Of a DNA stretch of 64,000 nt, positions 44,151-56,791 are shown one piece after another. Made by a program: the position numbers and the translations under genes. The notes beneath the pieces are model-generated. The model saw only the letters and a program-made list of their open reading frames with translations, was not told where the DNA came from and did no database searches. How positions within the stretch are numbered: the stretch's first letter is position 1; the number at the start of each line of letters is the position of its first letter. The stretch comes from Chryseobacterium sp. LAM-KRS1. Lineage in GTDB: Bacteria; Bacteroidota; Bacteroidia; Flavobacteriales; Weeksellaceae. The stretch lies in the NCBI RefSeq assembly GCF_013184525.1, contig NZ_JAAOIZ010000002.1, forward strand, positions 496,001 through 560,000. Direction: 5' to 3'.

Positions 44151-45185
44151 TTAATCGGTCGTCTTATTGGCCAATTGTCCGCATGCGGCATCAATATCTC
44201 CACCTCTGCTTTTTCTGATCATTACTGTGATACCTGCATTTTCAAGCTGACGAACATAATTTTCTTCTGCCTGTTTATTGCACTGGTCATATTTACCATC
44301 ACCGATCGGATTGTACTGGATAAGATTAACTTTGGAAGGAACCTGCTTGCAATATTTGATCAGCGCTTTGATATCTTCATCACCATCATTAATGCCTTTC
44401 CACACACAATATTCAAAAGTGATCACGTTGCCGGTCTTTTTGTACCAGTATTGAAGAGCCTCCATAATATCAGTTAAAGGAAACTTATCTGAAAAAGGCA
44501 TGATTTCGTTTCTTTTGGATTCTATTGCAGAGTGAAGCGATAATGCCAATTTTACCCTAAGGTCATCATCGGCAAGCATCTTGATCATCTTTGGAATCCC
44601 GGAAGTAGAAACCGTAATTCTCCTTGGAGACATCCCCAGACCTTCAGGCTGGGTAATTTTCCGGATCGCTTCTACCACATTTTTGTAATTCATCATTGGC
44701 TCTCCCATTCCCATAAAAACGATATTGGTAAGAGGGCGGTCGAAATACATTTTGCTTTGACTGTCAATAAGTGCAACCTGATCCACGATCTCGGCGACTT
44801 CAAGATTTCGCATTCTTTTTAGTCTTGCAGTAGCACAGAATTCACAGTTTAACGAACATCCTACCTGTGAGGAAACACAAGCGGTAGTTCTTGTTTCTGT
44901 AGGAATCAGAACAGATTCTACCATAAGACCATCGTGAAGTTTCACCCCATTTTTAATGGTTCCATCCTTACTTTTCTGAAGCAGGTCCACAGATACCGGA
45001 TTGATGGTATATTCTGCTGAAATTCTGTCACGAAGCTGTTTTGAAAGATTGGTCATCTCATCAATAGAATGGAGGTTTTTACTCCACAACCAGTCATAAA
45101 CCTGTTTCGCGCGAAATGGTTTTTCTCCTAAAGTCAAAAAGTAGTCTTTAAGCTGGTCCAGTGATAAAGTTCGAATATCTTTCAA
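44151..45185 (-). CDS. rlmN: 23S rRNA/tRNA (adenine-C2)-methyltransferase RlmN
   Basis: This 344-residue radical-SAM enzyme methylates C2 of A2503 in 23S rRNA and A37 in some tRNAs. The iron-sulfur ligands Cys110, Cys114 and Cys117 form CxxxCxxC in GCSLNCEFC. The family blocks NIVFMGMGEPMMNY and the C-terminal MIRKSRGGDIDAACGQL with its resolving Cys are present. It lies downstream of queA with a palindromic repeat between them; both encode tRNA/rRNA modification enzymes. Confidence 0.95.
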   Translation of the reverse strand: MKDIRTLSLDQLKDYFLTLGEKPFRAKQVYDWLWSKNLHSIDEMTNLSKQLRDRISAEYTINPVSVDLLQKSKDGTIKNGVKLHDGLMVESVLIPTETRTTACVSSQVGCSLNCEFCATARLKRMRNLEVAEIVDQVALIDSQSKMYFDRPLTNIVFMGMGEPMMNYKNVVEAIRKITQPEGLGMSPRRITVSTSGIPKMIKMLADDDLRVKLALSLHSAIESKRNEIMPFSDKFPLTDIMEALQYWYKKTGNVITFEYCVWKGINDGDEDIKALIKYCKQVPSKVNLIQYNPIGDGKYDQCNKQAEENYVRQLENAGITVMIRKSRGGDIDAACGQLANKTTD

Positions 45186-45209
45186 AATAGAGTTGAGTAT
45201 AGATTTTAA

Positions 45210-45269
45210 ATTATAAATTTTAGATTAAAATCCCCAAACGAAGTTAGGGCTTAATCTAAAATTTATAAT
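45210..45269. repeat. Palindromic repeat with 19-bp perfect arms
   Basis: ATTATAAATTTTAGATTAA (45210-45228) and its exact complement (45251-45269) flank a 22-base centre containing CCCC and GGGC. It lies between the queA stop and rlmN start. It could be a small dispersed palindromic element or a transcript hairpin. Confidence 0.6.
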
Positions 45270-45285
45270 CTATCATTTAAAATTA

Positions 45286-46335
45286 TTATAAAATAAGCAT
45301 TGCGTCCCCGTAAGAATAGAACTTATACTTTTCTTTTACGGCTTCTTCATATGCATGCATTACAAAATCTCTTCCAGCAAATGCCGCAATCATCATAATT
45401 AATGTAGATTTTGGAGTGTGGAAGTTTGTAATCATTGAGTTGGCTACTCCGAATTCATGAGGCGGATAGATGAATTTATTTGTCCAACCGTTGAACGCAG
45501 AGATTTTTTTGTTGGAAGAAACAGAAGTTTCCAATGCTCTCATTGTTGTAGTTCCTACAGCACATACTCTTCTGTGTCCTTCTACTGCTCTGTTGATGAT
45601 TGCAGCATTTTTCTCATCAATGATGATTTCTTCAGATTCCATTTTGTGCTTGGAAAGATCTTCAACCTCGATCGGGTTAAATGTTCCCAGACCTACGTGA
45701 AGAGTTACTTCTGCAAAATCGATTCCTTTGATCTCCAATCTCTTCATCAGATGTTTGGAGAAGTGTAATCCTGCAGTCGGTGCTGCTACTGCTCCTTCTA
45801 CTTTTGCATAGATCGTCTGGTATCTTTCAGCATCTTCAGGCTCTACAGCTCTTTTGATATATTTTGGAAGCGGAGTTTCTCCTAATTCTTTTAATTTTGT
45901 TCTGAACTCTTCATAAGAACCATCGAATAAGAATCTTAAAGTTCTTCCTCTTGAAGTGGTATTATCGATAACCTCAGCTACCAAAGATTCATCTTCTGTA
46001 AAGAACAATTTGTTTCCAATTCTGATTTTTCTTGCAGGATCTACCAATACGTCCCAAACACGTGTTTCTTTATCAAGCTCTCTTAAAAGGAATACCTCAA
46101 TCTTAGCACCTGTCTTTTCTTTATTTCCATAAAGACGCGCAGGGAAAACTTTAGTATTATTGAAAATAAACAAGTCCTTCTCATCGAAATAATCCACTAC
46201 ATCTTTAAACAACTTGTGTTCTATAGTTTCGGTTTTTCTGTTAAGAACCATAAGTCTGGCATCATCTCTATGCTCGGACGGGTGTTCTGCCAATAGTTCA
46301 TCAGGAAGGTCAAAATTAAAATCGGATGTTTTCAT
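45286..46335 (-). CDS. queA: tRNA preQ1(34) S-adenosylmethionine ribosyltransferase-isomerase
   Basis: This 349-residue enzyme makes epoxyqueuosine at the tRNA wobble position from preQ1 and S-adenosylmethionine. The family blocks [19 protein letters not shown] at the N-terminus, [10 protein letters not shown] near residue 185 and [18 protein letters not shown] near residue 310 are intact, and the length is typical. The gene faces the AIM24 gene across about 180 bases. Confidence 0.95.
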   Translation of the reverse strand: MKTSDFNFDLPDELLAEHPSEHRDDARLMVLNRKTETIEHKLFKDVVDYFDEKDLFIFNNTKVFPARLYGNKEKTGAKIEVFLLRELDKETRVWDVLVDPARKIRIGNKLFFTEDESLVAEVIDNTTSRGRTLRFLFDGSYEEFRTKLKELGETPLPKYIKRAVEPEDAERYQTIYAKVEGAVAAPTAGLHFSKHLMKRLEIKGIDFAEVTLHVGLGTFNPIEVEDLSKHKMESEEIIIDEKNAAIINRAVEGHRRVCAVGTTTMRALETSVSSNKKISAFNGWTNKFIYPPHEFGVANSMITNFHTPKSTLIMMIAAFAGRDFVMHAYEEAVKEKYKFYSYGDAMLIL

Positions 46336-46513
46336 TTTTTTAAATTACGGTTTAAAAATTATTGAAATTACTGGTGTAATTTTCGGTGTGCAAATATACG
46401 ACATTGAACACCCCTTTGTCAAGCTTTATTTGATAAAGCTGTCAAATGGTTAATAATTACTATGTATTTTGGTCTGAAAAAGATGTAATTTGGTCGCACA
46501 AAATTGATTAATT

Positions 46514-47206
46514 ATGAGCAAATATTCGTTAGAATCATTCATTAAAGAAACCAAAGAAAATCCTGAAGAACGGGACTATTTTGAACTTGAAAAACCTCAG
46601 CTATTAGAGATAAACCTTACCAATCAATCGGTTTGGACTAAAAGGGGAAGTATGGTGGGCTACATCGGAAATATAAATTTTGAAAGGCAAGGTATGCTTG
46701 CAGGAGGTATCGGAAATCTTCTGAAAAAAGCAATCAGTGGTGAAGGTACGAGATTAATGAAGGCAGAAGGCACAGGAAAACTGTATGTAGCTGATTCAGG
46801 AAAAAAAGTACGTATCCTTTACCTGAATAATGAAGCATTGTGTGTGAACGGCAACGATGTCCTGGCCCATGAACAAAGTATAAAAAGTGATATTACCATG
46901 CTTAAAAGTATTGCAGGAATGCTGTCGGGCGGATTATTTCAGGTAAAACTTTCCGGAACGGGACATGTGGCTATTACAACCCACGGAGAACCTTTAACGC
47001 TTATGGTAACTCCTGAAAACCCTGTTTTCACAGATCCTAATGCCACAGTTGCATGGTCCGGGAACTTAACTCCTGAACTTAAAACGAATGTTTCTTTTAA
47101 AAGCCTTATGGGTAGAGGAAGTGGTGAAGAATTTCAGATGAAGTTTTCAGGAAACGGATGGGTTCTTATCCAGCCCTATGAAGAAGTATATGCAATAGAA
47201 AAATAA
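46514..47206 (+). CDS. AIM24 family protein
   Basis: This 230-residue protein matches the AIM24/TIGR00266 family of beta-sandwich proteins. Glycine-rich repeated strands include GEGTRLMKAEGTGKLYVADSG and LFQVKLSGTGHVAITTHG. There is no signal peptide. The family occurs in bacteria and mitochondria with no clear biochemical function. The gene is followed by 69 bases before the M61 peptidase gene and may share its transcript. Confidence 0.85.
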   Translation: MSKYSLESFIKETKENPEERDYFELEKPQLLEINLTNQSVWTKRGSMVGYIGNINFERQGMLAGGIGNLLKKAISGEGTRLMKAEGTGKLYVADSGKKVRILYLNNEALCVNGNDVLAHEQSIKSDITMLKSIAGMLSGGLFQVKLSGTGHVAITTHGEPLTLMVTPENPVFTDPNATVAWSGNLTPELKTNVSFKSLMGRGSGEEFQMKFSGNGWVLIQPYEEVYAIEK

Positions 47207-47275
47207 TAATACCTATAATGGGCTATTAACAAAATTAACTTCATATTTTTATTAAGCTTTAAAGCCGAAAATAAA

Positions 47276-48811
47276 ATGAAAAATCTTTTAAAAATATTTT
47301 TTGCACTGATTCTTCTTCCCAATTTGGCAACTGCCCAATCGTCAAAGAAAAACTATCAATACAATATCGATCTTATTCATACGGGTAATGACCAGGTGAC
47401 GGTTTCTTTTACCCCACCTAAAAATAAGCTGGAAAAAGGTAAGTTTATTATACCCAAACTCGTTCCCGGATTTTATCAGCCCCTGAATTTCGGGCAATAT
47501 ATTTCCGATGTTACTGCAATCGATAAAAAAGGGAAAAAAGTGGTTACGGAACGCTTAGATACCAACAGCTGGTTAATCCACGATCTCAGGCATGTAAAAA
47601 AGATATCCTATCGTGTTGCCGATGGTTGGGATTCCTTAAAGGAGCATACACAGGGAGCAAAGTCAGCAGGAAGTACTTTTAAAAAAGACAGTGTTTTTGT
47701 GATCAATTATAATTCATTGGTAGGTTACTTTGAGGAAATAAAGGATAAACCATATGAAATCAGCATTAAGAAAAATAAAGATTTTTATGCTTCTTCTGCA
47801 TTGGATTACAAAAGAAAAAATGACAGTACGGACATCGTCCGGGCAAAAGATTACAGAAACCTGGTAGATTCTCCTGTACTGTATTGCGTTCCTGATACGA
47901 CCTGGTTAAAAATAGGTACCACCGAGGTGCTTGTATCATTTTACAATAAAAAGGAACGGCATTATTCAAAAAAAATAGCAGATCATATAAAGACGATTTT
48001 AGAAAATCAACAGGCCTACCTGGGTGGAAAATTGCCTGTCGAAAAGTATGCTTTTCTGATTTATTACGAATCTTCAGATAAAAAAGGGTTTATGGGAGAT
48101 GGCCTCGAACACTCCAGGTCGACCGTATGTCTTTATCTTTCCGGGAATATAGGCTATCTGCCGGACGCATTAGACAGGGTTGCCTCCCATGAGTTTTTCC
48201 ACATTATCACTCCGCTTCATATTCATTCAGGGGAAATCCAGCATTATGATTTCTTAAATCCTTCGATGTCGAAACATCTCTGGCTGTATGAAGGTATGAC
48301 GGAATACGCAACGATACACATGCCCATAAAGCAAAAGATGATCGGTATTCCTGAATTCGAAAAAAAGCTGGAAGAAAAGATAGCCGGTATGAAGGAGTTT
48401 GATCCTCATTTGTCCTTTACCAATCTGAGTAAAAACGCTATGGAAAAACAGGACCAGTACATGAACGTTTATCAGAAAGGGCCATTAATCGGGTTATGCC
48501 TGGACATCAGATTGCGTGAGCTTTCGGGTGGAAAAACGGGAACCCAGGATCTGATGCAACGCCTTATGCAAAAATATGGAGAGGATCGCTATTTCAATGA
48601 CAATGATTTATTTGATGAAATTACAAAAATGACTTTTCCGGAAATCCGGGATTTTTTCAGAGATTATGTAGAAGGAACAAAACCACTTCCCTTAAAAGAA
48701 TACCTTGCCAAAGCCGGTTTTGCCTATGATGACACTACGGGAAAGGTTACCGCCTTAACTCATCCTGATCCGAAGCAAATCGCATTGAGAAAAGCCTGGA
48801 TCGGCCAATAA
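47276..48811 (+). CDS. M61 family metallopeptidase, exported
   Basis: This 511-residue protein has a signal peptide (FFALILLPNLATAQ), an N-terminal beta-rich M61 domain, and the zinc motif HEFFH at 305-309 with a downstream Glu in LWLYEGMTEY near residue 339. M61 enzymes are glycyl aminopeptidases. The family usually carries a C-terminal PDZ domain; only a short tail after about residue 450 is present here, so the PDZ looks reduced. The product probably acts in the periplasm. Confidence 0.85.
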   Translation: MKNLLKIFFALILLPNLATAQSSKKNYQYNIDLIHTGNDQVTVSFTPPKNKLEKGKFIIPKLVPGFYQPLNFGQYISDVTAIDKKGKKVVTERLDTNSWLIHDLRHVKKISYRVADGWDSLKEHTQGAKSAGSTFKKDSVFVINYNSLVGYFEEIKDKPYEISIKKNKDFYASSALDYKRKNDSTDIVRAKDYRNLVDSPVLYCVPDTTWLKIGTTEVLVSFYNKKERHYSKKIADHIKTILENQQAYLGGKLPVEKYAFLIYYESSDKKGFMGDGLEHSRSTVCLYLSGNIGYLPDALDRVASHEFFHIITPLHIHSGEIQHYDFLNPSMSKHLWLYEGMTEYATIHMPIKQKMIGIPEFEKKLEEKIAGMKEFDPHLSFTNLSKNAMEKQDQYMNVYQKGPLIGLCLDIRLRELSGGKTGTQDLMQRLMQKYGEDRYFNDNDLFDEITKMTFPEIRDFFRDYVEGTKPLPLKEYLAKAGFAYDDTTGKVTALTHPDPKQIALRKAWIGQ

Positions 48812-48902
48812 ACTGTATATAGGTAAACTCACCGAAAATACTTTTCCTCATGGATTAAAAATATTGAGTTTCAAAAATTGTTCTTTATTAAAACTGTTTA
48901 CT

Positions 48903-49976
48903 ATGAAAAAAAACTTTACCACATTTCTTTTATTAGCATTAAATGTGGCCTATTCTCAAATTTCAAATGTGGAAAAAGTAATTGATTCCAGTGTGAAGAG
49001 TGATAATTTCAACGGAGCAGTTCTGATTGCCCAAAATGGCAGGACCGAATTACTTTCGTATAAAGGATTATCCAACAGACATTATAACATCAGCTTTTCG
49101 GACGAAACCAGATTTCATATATTTTCTCTCACCAAGTCATTTACTGCCGTCCTGATCATGCAGCTATACGAAAGAGGTAAAATCAACCTGGACTCTCCCA
49201 TTGCAACTTATCTTCCGGATTACAAAGGGGAAGCCGCAAAAAAAGCAAGCGTAAGAAACCTTCTAACTTATAGCAGTGGTAGATTTAATAAGGACATCAG
49301 TTCCCCGGAACTCATTCACGAGGCATATGACAATACAATTTGGAACCTGGATGATTTTGTCAAAACCTTTCTCTCTGAAAAACTGATCGATAAACCCGGA
49401 ACAAAATTCAGCTATAACAATGGTGATTATATCCTGCTTGGAAAAATTATTGAAAAGATATATGGTAAATCTTTTGAAGAAGTTCTGAAAGAGCAGATCC
49501 TGGTTCCTCTTAAAATGAATAATACAGGTCTTTTGCACCACAATGATATTATCCAGAATATAGATGACGGATATTCGGAAACAGATTCGGACCCGTTTGC
49601 TCTTCATACCCCAACCAACACCTATATCGACAATTTTTATACGGCCGGAGGCATGTACTCCACTCCCAAAGATCTTTTAACCTTTGACCAGGCCGTTTTC
49701 AATCATGTTTTATTAAAAAAATCAACTGTAGACACCATGCTTACTCCTTATAAGGAGCTTGGGGATACTGCTTTTAGCTTTTGGGTTTATCCTAAAAAAT
49801 TCGGAAATATGACTACCCTATTTGTAGAACGTCAGGGTGAAGGTTACGGACATAGTGCGAACTGGGTACATTTACCTGAAAAAAACCTGACGGTAATTAT
49901 TCTGTCCAATACCAAAAACATCAACTACCTCAACAAAATGAGAGAGAGGCTAATAAGTGCATATTACGGACAATAA
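48903..49976 (+). CDS. Serine hydrolase, beta-lactamase/class C family
   Basis: This 357-residue exported protein has the SxxK motif SLTK with Ser75 and Lys78, and YNNGDY as the YxN motif around residue 180. Family members include DD-peptidases, esterases and class C beta-lactamases. A resistance role cannot be inferred from these motifs. ATG 48903 gives a good signal peptide (FTTFLLLALNVAYSQ); the frame extends 13 codons upstream without improving it. Confidence 0.83.
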   Translation: MKKNFTTFLLLALNVAYSQISNVEKVIDSSVKSDNFNGAVLIAQNGRTELLSYKGLSNRHYNISFSDETRFHIFSLTKSFTAVLIMQLYERGKINLDSPIATYLPDYKGEAAKKASVRNLLTYSSGRFNKDISSPELIHEAYDNTIWNLDDFVKTFLSEKLIDKPGTKFSYNNGDYILLGKIIEKIYGKSFEEVLKEQILVPLKMNNTGLLHHNDIIQNIDDGYSETDSDPFALHTPTNTYIDNFYTAGGMYSTPKDLLTFDQAVFNHVLLKKSTVDTMLTPYKELGDTAFSFWVYPKKFGNMTTLFVERQGEGYGHSANWVHLPEKNLTVIILSNTKNINYLNKMRERLISAYYGQ

Positions 49977-50060
49977 ATAAAAATAAAATCAATTTTAAGA
50001 GTAAAATGATTCACTGGTTATTGATATTTTAATATCTTTAAATTTAAATAACATATTTAA

Positions 50061-52358
<2,298 letters not shown>

Positions 52359-52368
<10 letters not shown>

Positions 52369-53393
52369 AGAATATTATCTCAAAATTTATAGGCACTGAC
52401 AACTGTACAGTTACTCAGATCAATAACGGTTTGATCAATACTACCTATTGTGTAGAAAATAATCAAAACCGGGAAAAGTATATTTTACAGAAGATTAATA
52501 CACAAGTCTTTAAAAAGCCGGAGCAGGTTATCAATAATCATTTGAAAATAAATAAGATTCTTAAAGAGGGTCAATATCATTTCAAAATGACACAACCGAT
52601 TGCTTCGTCTTCAGAGGAGTTTTTAATCAGGGATGGAAATGGAGATTCATGGCGAATGACCAGCTTCATTGATAACAGCATTACTTTTCTTACTGTTCCT
52701 TCAGCGGAAACAGCTTCCAAGGCAGCAAGAGCTGTGGGTTATTTTCTTAGCATCATTAATACGCAAAGTCTTCCCATCATTGAAGATCCATTACCCGATT
52801 TTCTCAATTTTGAAAAGAGACTTACCGACTATAAAATTTCATTAGAAAGCGGATCATCTTCTTTAAAAGAAAATGCAAAAGCTGAAATAGAAATGATGAA
52901 CCAATTGTTGTGGTTACCTGATCAATGGATCAAAATGCAAAATAATGGCCAACTCCCCAAAAGAATTGTTCATGCAGATGCGAAAATCAGTAATATTCTT
53001 TTTGATCAGAACCATGACCCGATGGCTATAATTGACCTGGACACAATCATGACTTCTACTATTCTCTATGATTTTGGAACCATGATCCAGTCATACACCA
53101 ATACCACTAATGAAGATGATGGAACAGCTCAAAATAATTTCAATTCAGAAATTTTCGAATCGGTAAAAGAGGGCTTTCTATTTCATCTTAAGGATCTATT
53201 GACTCCAGACGAGTTTGAAAATCTTGATTATTCCGCACAGGTGGCTATCTACATTCAGGGGCTTCGTTTTCTTACAGATTATTTAAATGGAAGCACTTAT
53301 TATTCTACAACCTATCCGGAGCATAATCTCGACCGTACGAAGAACCAGCTGGAGCTTCTCAGGGGTTTACGCAGTTATTTAAAAGTAGATTAA
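52359..53393 (+). CDS. Aminoglycoside phosphotransferase family kinase, N-acetylhexosamine 1-kinase-like
   Basis: This 344-residue protein-kinase-like fold enzyme has the catalytic block VHADAKISNILFD near residue 205 and the metal-binding IDLDT near residue 223. The nucleotide-binding strands at the N-terminus (ITQINNGLINTTYCV) fit the NahK/hexosamine 1-kinase group. Together with the GH109-like enzyme and the nucleotidyltransferase it would convert a released N-acetylhexosamine to its 1-phosphate. It overlaps the preceding gene by 10 bases. Confidence 0.8.
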
Positions 53394-53446
53394 AGTGCAC
53401 ATCTTATGATGATGTTGCTGGAGCATAAAGGAAATAAGGAAGGAGG

Positions 53447-53938
53447 TTATTTTAGAAATTCCATGATCTTTGACCATCCTTCTAATTTCTTTTCCAACGA
53501 AATGGTATGCAGCGGGCTTGTCGAAGGCAGCAGAATTACAGGAAGCCGATAATTTTTTCCTAAAACTTTCTGTAGGTTTTTATAAGATTTTCCTCCATTA
53601 CAAAATATGGCAGTGATATTCGGATATTGTTCTAAAAGCTCTTCAATCTGATTGGCTTCTTCATTTCTGATCTCCGAATCAAGACTTCCTTTTCGCTCAC
53701 AGGAATCAATCACATCCCAAAGTGCGATGTGGTGTTTCTTCAATGTTTCAATCCTTACTGCATAATCTTCCGTAAATTTTTCATGAAGCAGCTCAAAAAT
53801 AATCTTCCAGAATTTATTTTGAGGATGTGCATAATATTGTTGCTTTTCCAATGATTTGACCCCTGGAATGGAACCTAAAATTAAAATTATGGAATGGACA
53901 TCAATAATAGGAGGAAATGAAGAAATACGATTTTGCAT
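53447..53938 (-). CDS. DNA-deoxyinosine glycosylase (uracil-DNA glycosylase superfamily)
   Basis: This 163-residue protein has the superfamily active-site block LILGSIPGVKSLEKQQYYAH near residue 19 and a C-terminal LLPSTSPLH motif near residue 143. These match the short DNA-deoxyinosine glycosylase group, which removes hypoxanthine or other deaminated bases. It stands alone on the minus strand, convergent with the kinase operon. Confidence 0.85.
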   Translation of the reverse strand: MQNRISSFPPIIDVHSIILILGSIPGVKSLEKQQYYAHPQNKFWKIIFELLHEKFTEDYAVRIETLKKHHIALWDVIDSCERKGSLDSEIRNEEANQIEELLEQYPNITAIFCNGGKSYKNLQKVLGKNYRLPVILLPSTSPLHTISLEKKLEGWSKIMEFLK

Positions 53939-53953
53939 AATTCAAATATAAAA

Positions 53954-53976
53954 AAAACGGGCCAAAAGCCCGTTTT
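53954..53976 (-). terminator. Intrinsic terminator of the S9 peptidase gene
   Basis: AAAACGGGC pairs with GCCCGTTTT around a CAAAA loop, 20 bases beyond the S9 peptidase stop. Confidence 0.8.
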
Positions 53977-53995
53977 CGTTTTTATTGTTTGTTTG

Positions 53996-55990
53996 TTATA
54001 ATGTTTCTTTTAACCAGTCAAAGAATTCTCTTTGCCATACCAAACCATTTTGCGGGTGAAGCACCCAGTGATTTTCGTTCGGGAAATACACTAATTTTGT
54101 TTTAAGGCCTCTTAATTTTGCTGCCTGGAAAGCTTCCTGTCCCTGTTCATAAGGCACACGGTAATCTATTCCTCCCTGGACAATCATGATCGGCTTATTC
54201 CATTTTTCAATAAAATTGCTAGGGTTAAATTCTGTATAAGCTTTTGGAAGCGGCTTCTCCCATGGAGACCCTAAGTCCCAGTTGGCAAACCAAAGCTCTT
54301 CAGTGGTCAGATACCATGATTTCATATCAAATAGCCCGTCGTGAGCAATAAAGGTCTTGAATCTGTTATCGTGAATCCCCGCAAGCATAAATACACTGTA
54401 TCCTCCATAACTTGCTCCTACTGCAGCTACTCTTTGTCCGTCCACATAAGGTAATGTCTTAGCATAATCTGTAGCGGCAAGATAATCCCTCATAGGTTGT
54501 CCACCCCAGTCTTTAGAGATTTCTTCATTCCACTTTGTTCCCCAGCCCGGCATTCCTCTACGGTTCGGCGCAACTACAATGTATCCGTTAGCCGTCATAA
54601 GAGCAAAATTCCATCGTACACTGAAAAACTGAGTCAATGCAGATTGAGGTCCACCCTGGCAATATACCAAAGTAGGATATTTTTTATTCGGATCAAAATT
54701 CGGCGGATAATGGAACCATACTCCCATTTCTTTTCCATCCGATGTTTTCACCATTTTTAGTTCAGATTTCCCTTGAGCCAGTTTGGAATAAGTATCTTTA
54801 TTGGCTTCCGTAACCTGTTTCATTTCACCGTTTTTAATGTTTACAGAAAATAAATCTGTAGCATGGTTGACATCGGTTCTGCCTACCAATAAGGTGTTTT
54901 TATTATCAGCAAAGATTTCATTTACATCAAAATCTCCTTTTGTGATCTGTTGAACCTTTGCATTTTTAGGATCTAAGGAAAACAATTGTTTTGTTCCTCT
55001 GAATGCTGCCGTAAAATAGATGGTTTTGGAATCACCACTCCAGAAAACATCACCGGAAACACTTTCGTCCCAACCTTTTGTTAGGTTCTCTGTTTTTCCG
55101 GACTTCCAGTCCATGATTTTCACATCATTTTTATCCGCTTCATAGCCATCTCTTTCCATGCTCTGCCATACCAGTGATTTTCCGTCCGGACTGAACTTTG
55201 GATTTACGTCATAACCTTTATTTGATTCTGTAAGGTTCTTTGTAGCACCGGAAGCAAGATCATAAGCAAAAATATCCGTATTTGTACTTGTAGCATACTC
55301 TTTCCCGCTTTTAGGCTTGGTAACATACAAAAGCTGAGAAGAATCAGGACTCCAGATGAAATCCTCAGCTCCACCAAACGGCCTCTGCGGAGAATCCCAT
55401 GTCTTTCCTTCCAGTAAGTCTTTTGATGATTCCACTTTATCTGAAGTATTAACTACAAAAACATGATTGTATTTTCCTTCATTGAAATAATCCCAGTGTC
55501 TGTGGTTCAAATCAGTATACACCTGTGCTGTTGTTTTAGGAGTATCGCTGTATTTATCTTTCCCCATTACTTTCTCCACTAAAACCTGCTTGCTGAAAGC
55601 AATTTTCTTTCCATCAGGGGAAATTACAATATTATCAACCTCACCGATGGTATAAAACTCGGTCCAGGTTTTCCCGTTATCTTTAGAAAGGAATATCTTA
55701 TCTCCTTCCTGTGCGTAAATTCCATTCTTATCCCACTGAATAAGAGCTTTTTTACCTAAGTCTAATTTTGAAGACTGATTATTGATAACATTAAGGAAAT
55801 AGTTTTCGTTTTTCGTTTTCTCTGTTTTCAGATCTACTTGCCCTACTTTATAAATAAGTGAAGACTGATCAGGTGAAACTGCCTGTACTCCCACTTTTTT
55901 CAAAGTCCAAAGAATTTCAGGCGTCATTAACTGTTGTGCATTCATTAAAAGTGGGGCTGCTAAAGCCAGCAGGCTGTACTTAAGTTTCAT
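53996..55990 (-). CDS. S9 family prolyl-oligopeptidase-like peptidase, exported
   Basis: This 664-residue protein has a signal peptide (LLALAAPLLMNAQQ), an N-terminal beta-propeller (TolB-like repeats such as DFIWSPDSSQLLYV and PKFSPDGKSLVWQSM) and a C-terminal alpha/beta hydrolase with Ser527 in GASYGGY. The catalytic His lies in NENHWV near the end. It resembles dipeptidyl-peptidase 5-type enzymes and would trim peptides in the periplasm. It is a single-gene unit with its own terminator. Confidence 0.9.
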   Translation of the reverse strand: MKLKYSLLALAAPLLMNAQQLMTPEILWTLKKVGVQAVSPDQSSLIYKVGQVDLKTEKTKNENYFLNVINNQSSKLDLGKKALIQWDKNGIYAQEGDKIFLSKDNGKTWTEFYTIGEVDNIVISPDGKKIAFSKQVLVEKVMGKDKYSDTPKTTAQVYTDLNHRHWDYFNEGKYNHVFVVNTSDKVESSKDLLEGKTWDSPQRPFGGAEDFIWSPDSSQLLYVTKPKSGKEYATSTNTDIFAYDLASGATKNLTESNKGYDVNPKFSPDGKSLVWQSMERDGYEADKNDVKIMDWKSGKTENLTKGWDESVSGDVFWSGDSKTIYFTAAFRGTKQLFSLDPKNAKVQQITKGDFDVNEIFADNKNTLLVGRTDVNHATDLFSVNIKNGEMKQVTEANKDTYSKLAQGKSELKMVKTSDGKEMGVWFHYPPNFDPNKKYPTLVYCQGGPQSALTQFFSVRWNFALMTANGYIVVAPNRRGMPGWGTKWNEEISKDWGGQPMRDYLAATDYAKTLPYVDGQRVAAVGASYGGYSVFMLAGIHDNRFKTFIAHDGLFDMKSWYLTTEELWFANWDLGSPWEKPLPKAYTEFNPSNFIEKWNKPIMIVQGGIDYRVPYEQGQEAFQAAKLRGLKTKLVYFPNENHWVLHPQNGLVWQREFFDWLKETL

Positions 55991-56174
55991 AAATTGCTTT
56001 TTAATTCAAAGATTGCCAAATTTAGTACTTAAAATAAAAATATGCGAAGGAATTAACAATTATCTTGTTTTTTGTTAAAGTGATGAATTGATTTACCTGT
56101 GATACATTTGATGATAAGACGCTTGTACAGTTGCTATTTATGTTATTTATATCCTTTTTGATGGACCAAATAAA

Positions 56175-56201
56175 AAATCCGCCAGCTCAACTGACGGATT
56201 T
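56175..56201 (-). terminator. Terminator of the holin-like protein gene
   Basis: AAATCCG/CGGATTT extended by CAG/CTG, with one mismatch between them, forms a hairpin beyond the gene at 56229. Confidence 0.65.
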
Positions 56202-56228
56202 ATATTGTTATGCTATACTTCTGTGAGC

Positions 56229-56573
56229 TTAGTCCCCATCTGAGAACATAGAGTTGGCCAATGAAGTGATCAATGATAAGGCGATACTGAAAATGAATGC
56301 CCACCAGAATCCATCTACAACCATACTGTCTATGAAATAATCTGCCAGAAGGATGATTAATGCATTAATGACTAAAGCAAATAATCCCAGGGTGATGATC
56401 GTTAAAGGAAGTCCCAAAAGACTTAAAACAGGTTTTACAATTAAATTCAAAAGACCCAAAACAATCGCGAAAATAATCGCAGATGAAAAGCCTTCAAAAT
56501 GTACTCCCGGTAAAATTTTCGTTAAAAGAAACGCAACAAGCGCAGTAATCAGTAAACGGATAATTAAGTTCAT
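56229..56573 (-). CDS. Four-TM phage-holin-family (PF04020-like) membrane protein
   Basis: This 114-residue protein is nearly all hydrophobic, with four membrane segments. The conserved GLLNLIVKPVLSLLGLPLTIITLGL block and FALVINALIILLADYF are typical of the mycobacterial four-TM holin superfamily found widely in bacterial chromosomes. No phage genes are nearby, so the holin label is a family name only. The gene is preceded by about 200 bases with no gene. Confidence 0.88.
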   Translation of the reverse strand: MNLIIRLLITALVAFLLTKILPGVHFEGFSSAIIFAIVLGLLNLIVKPVLSLLGLPLTIITLGLFALVINALIILLADYFIDSMVVDGFWWAFIFSIALSLITSLANSMFSDGD

Positions 56574-56791
56574 ATGTTAATATTTTTAATAGTTTGTATA
56601 CAAGTATCAAAACTCATTCCATCGGATCTCGGTTTGAATGATTAATAAAAGTCTTTATCCATCATGCATTGCTAAAGTTTATATTTTCAATACAATAAGG
56701 GAAAACACTGATTTTTCAAAAATGGGTATTTTCCCTTTGCGTTATGATCTTTTTATTCCTGAATTTTAAGTCTGCAAACCCCTTAAAAATT

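Noticed and set aside
48903..49976. Antibiotic-resistance beta-lactamase
   Set aside because: The SxxK and YxN motifs are shared with esterases and peptidases, and nothing else indicates resistance.
56229..56573. Prophage remnant suggested by a holin-family protein
   Set aside because: No integrase, lysin or structural phage gene is near, and this family is a common chromosomal membrane protein.
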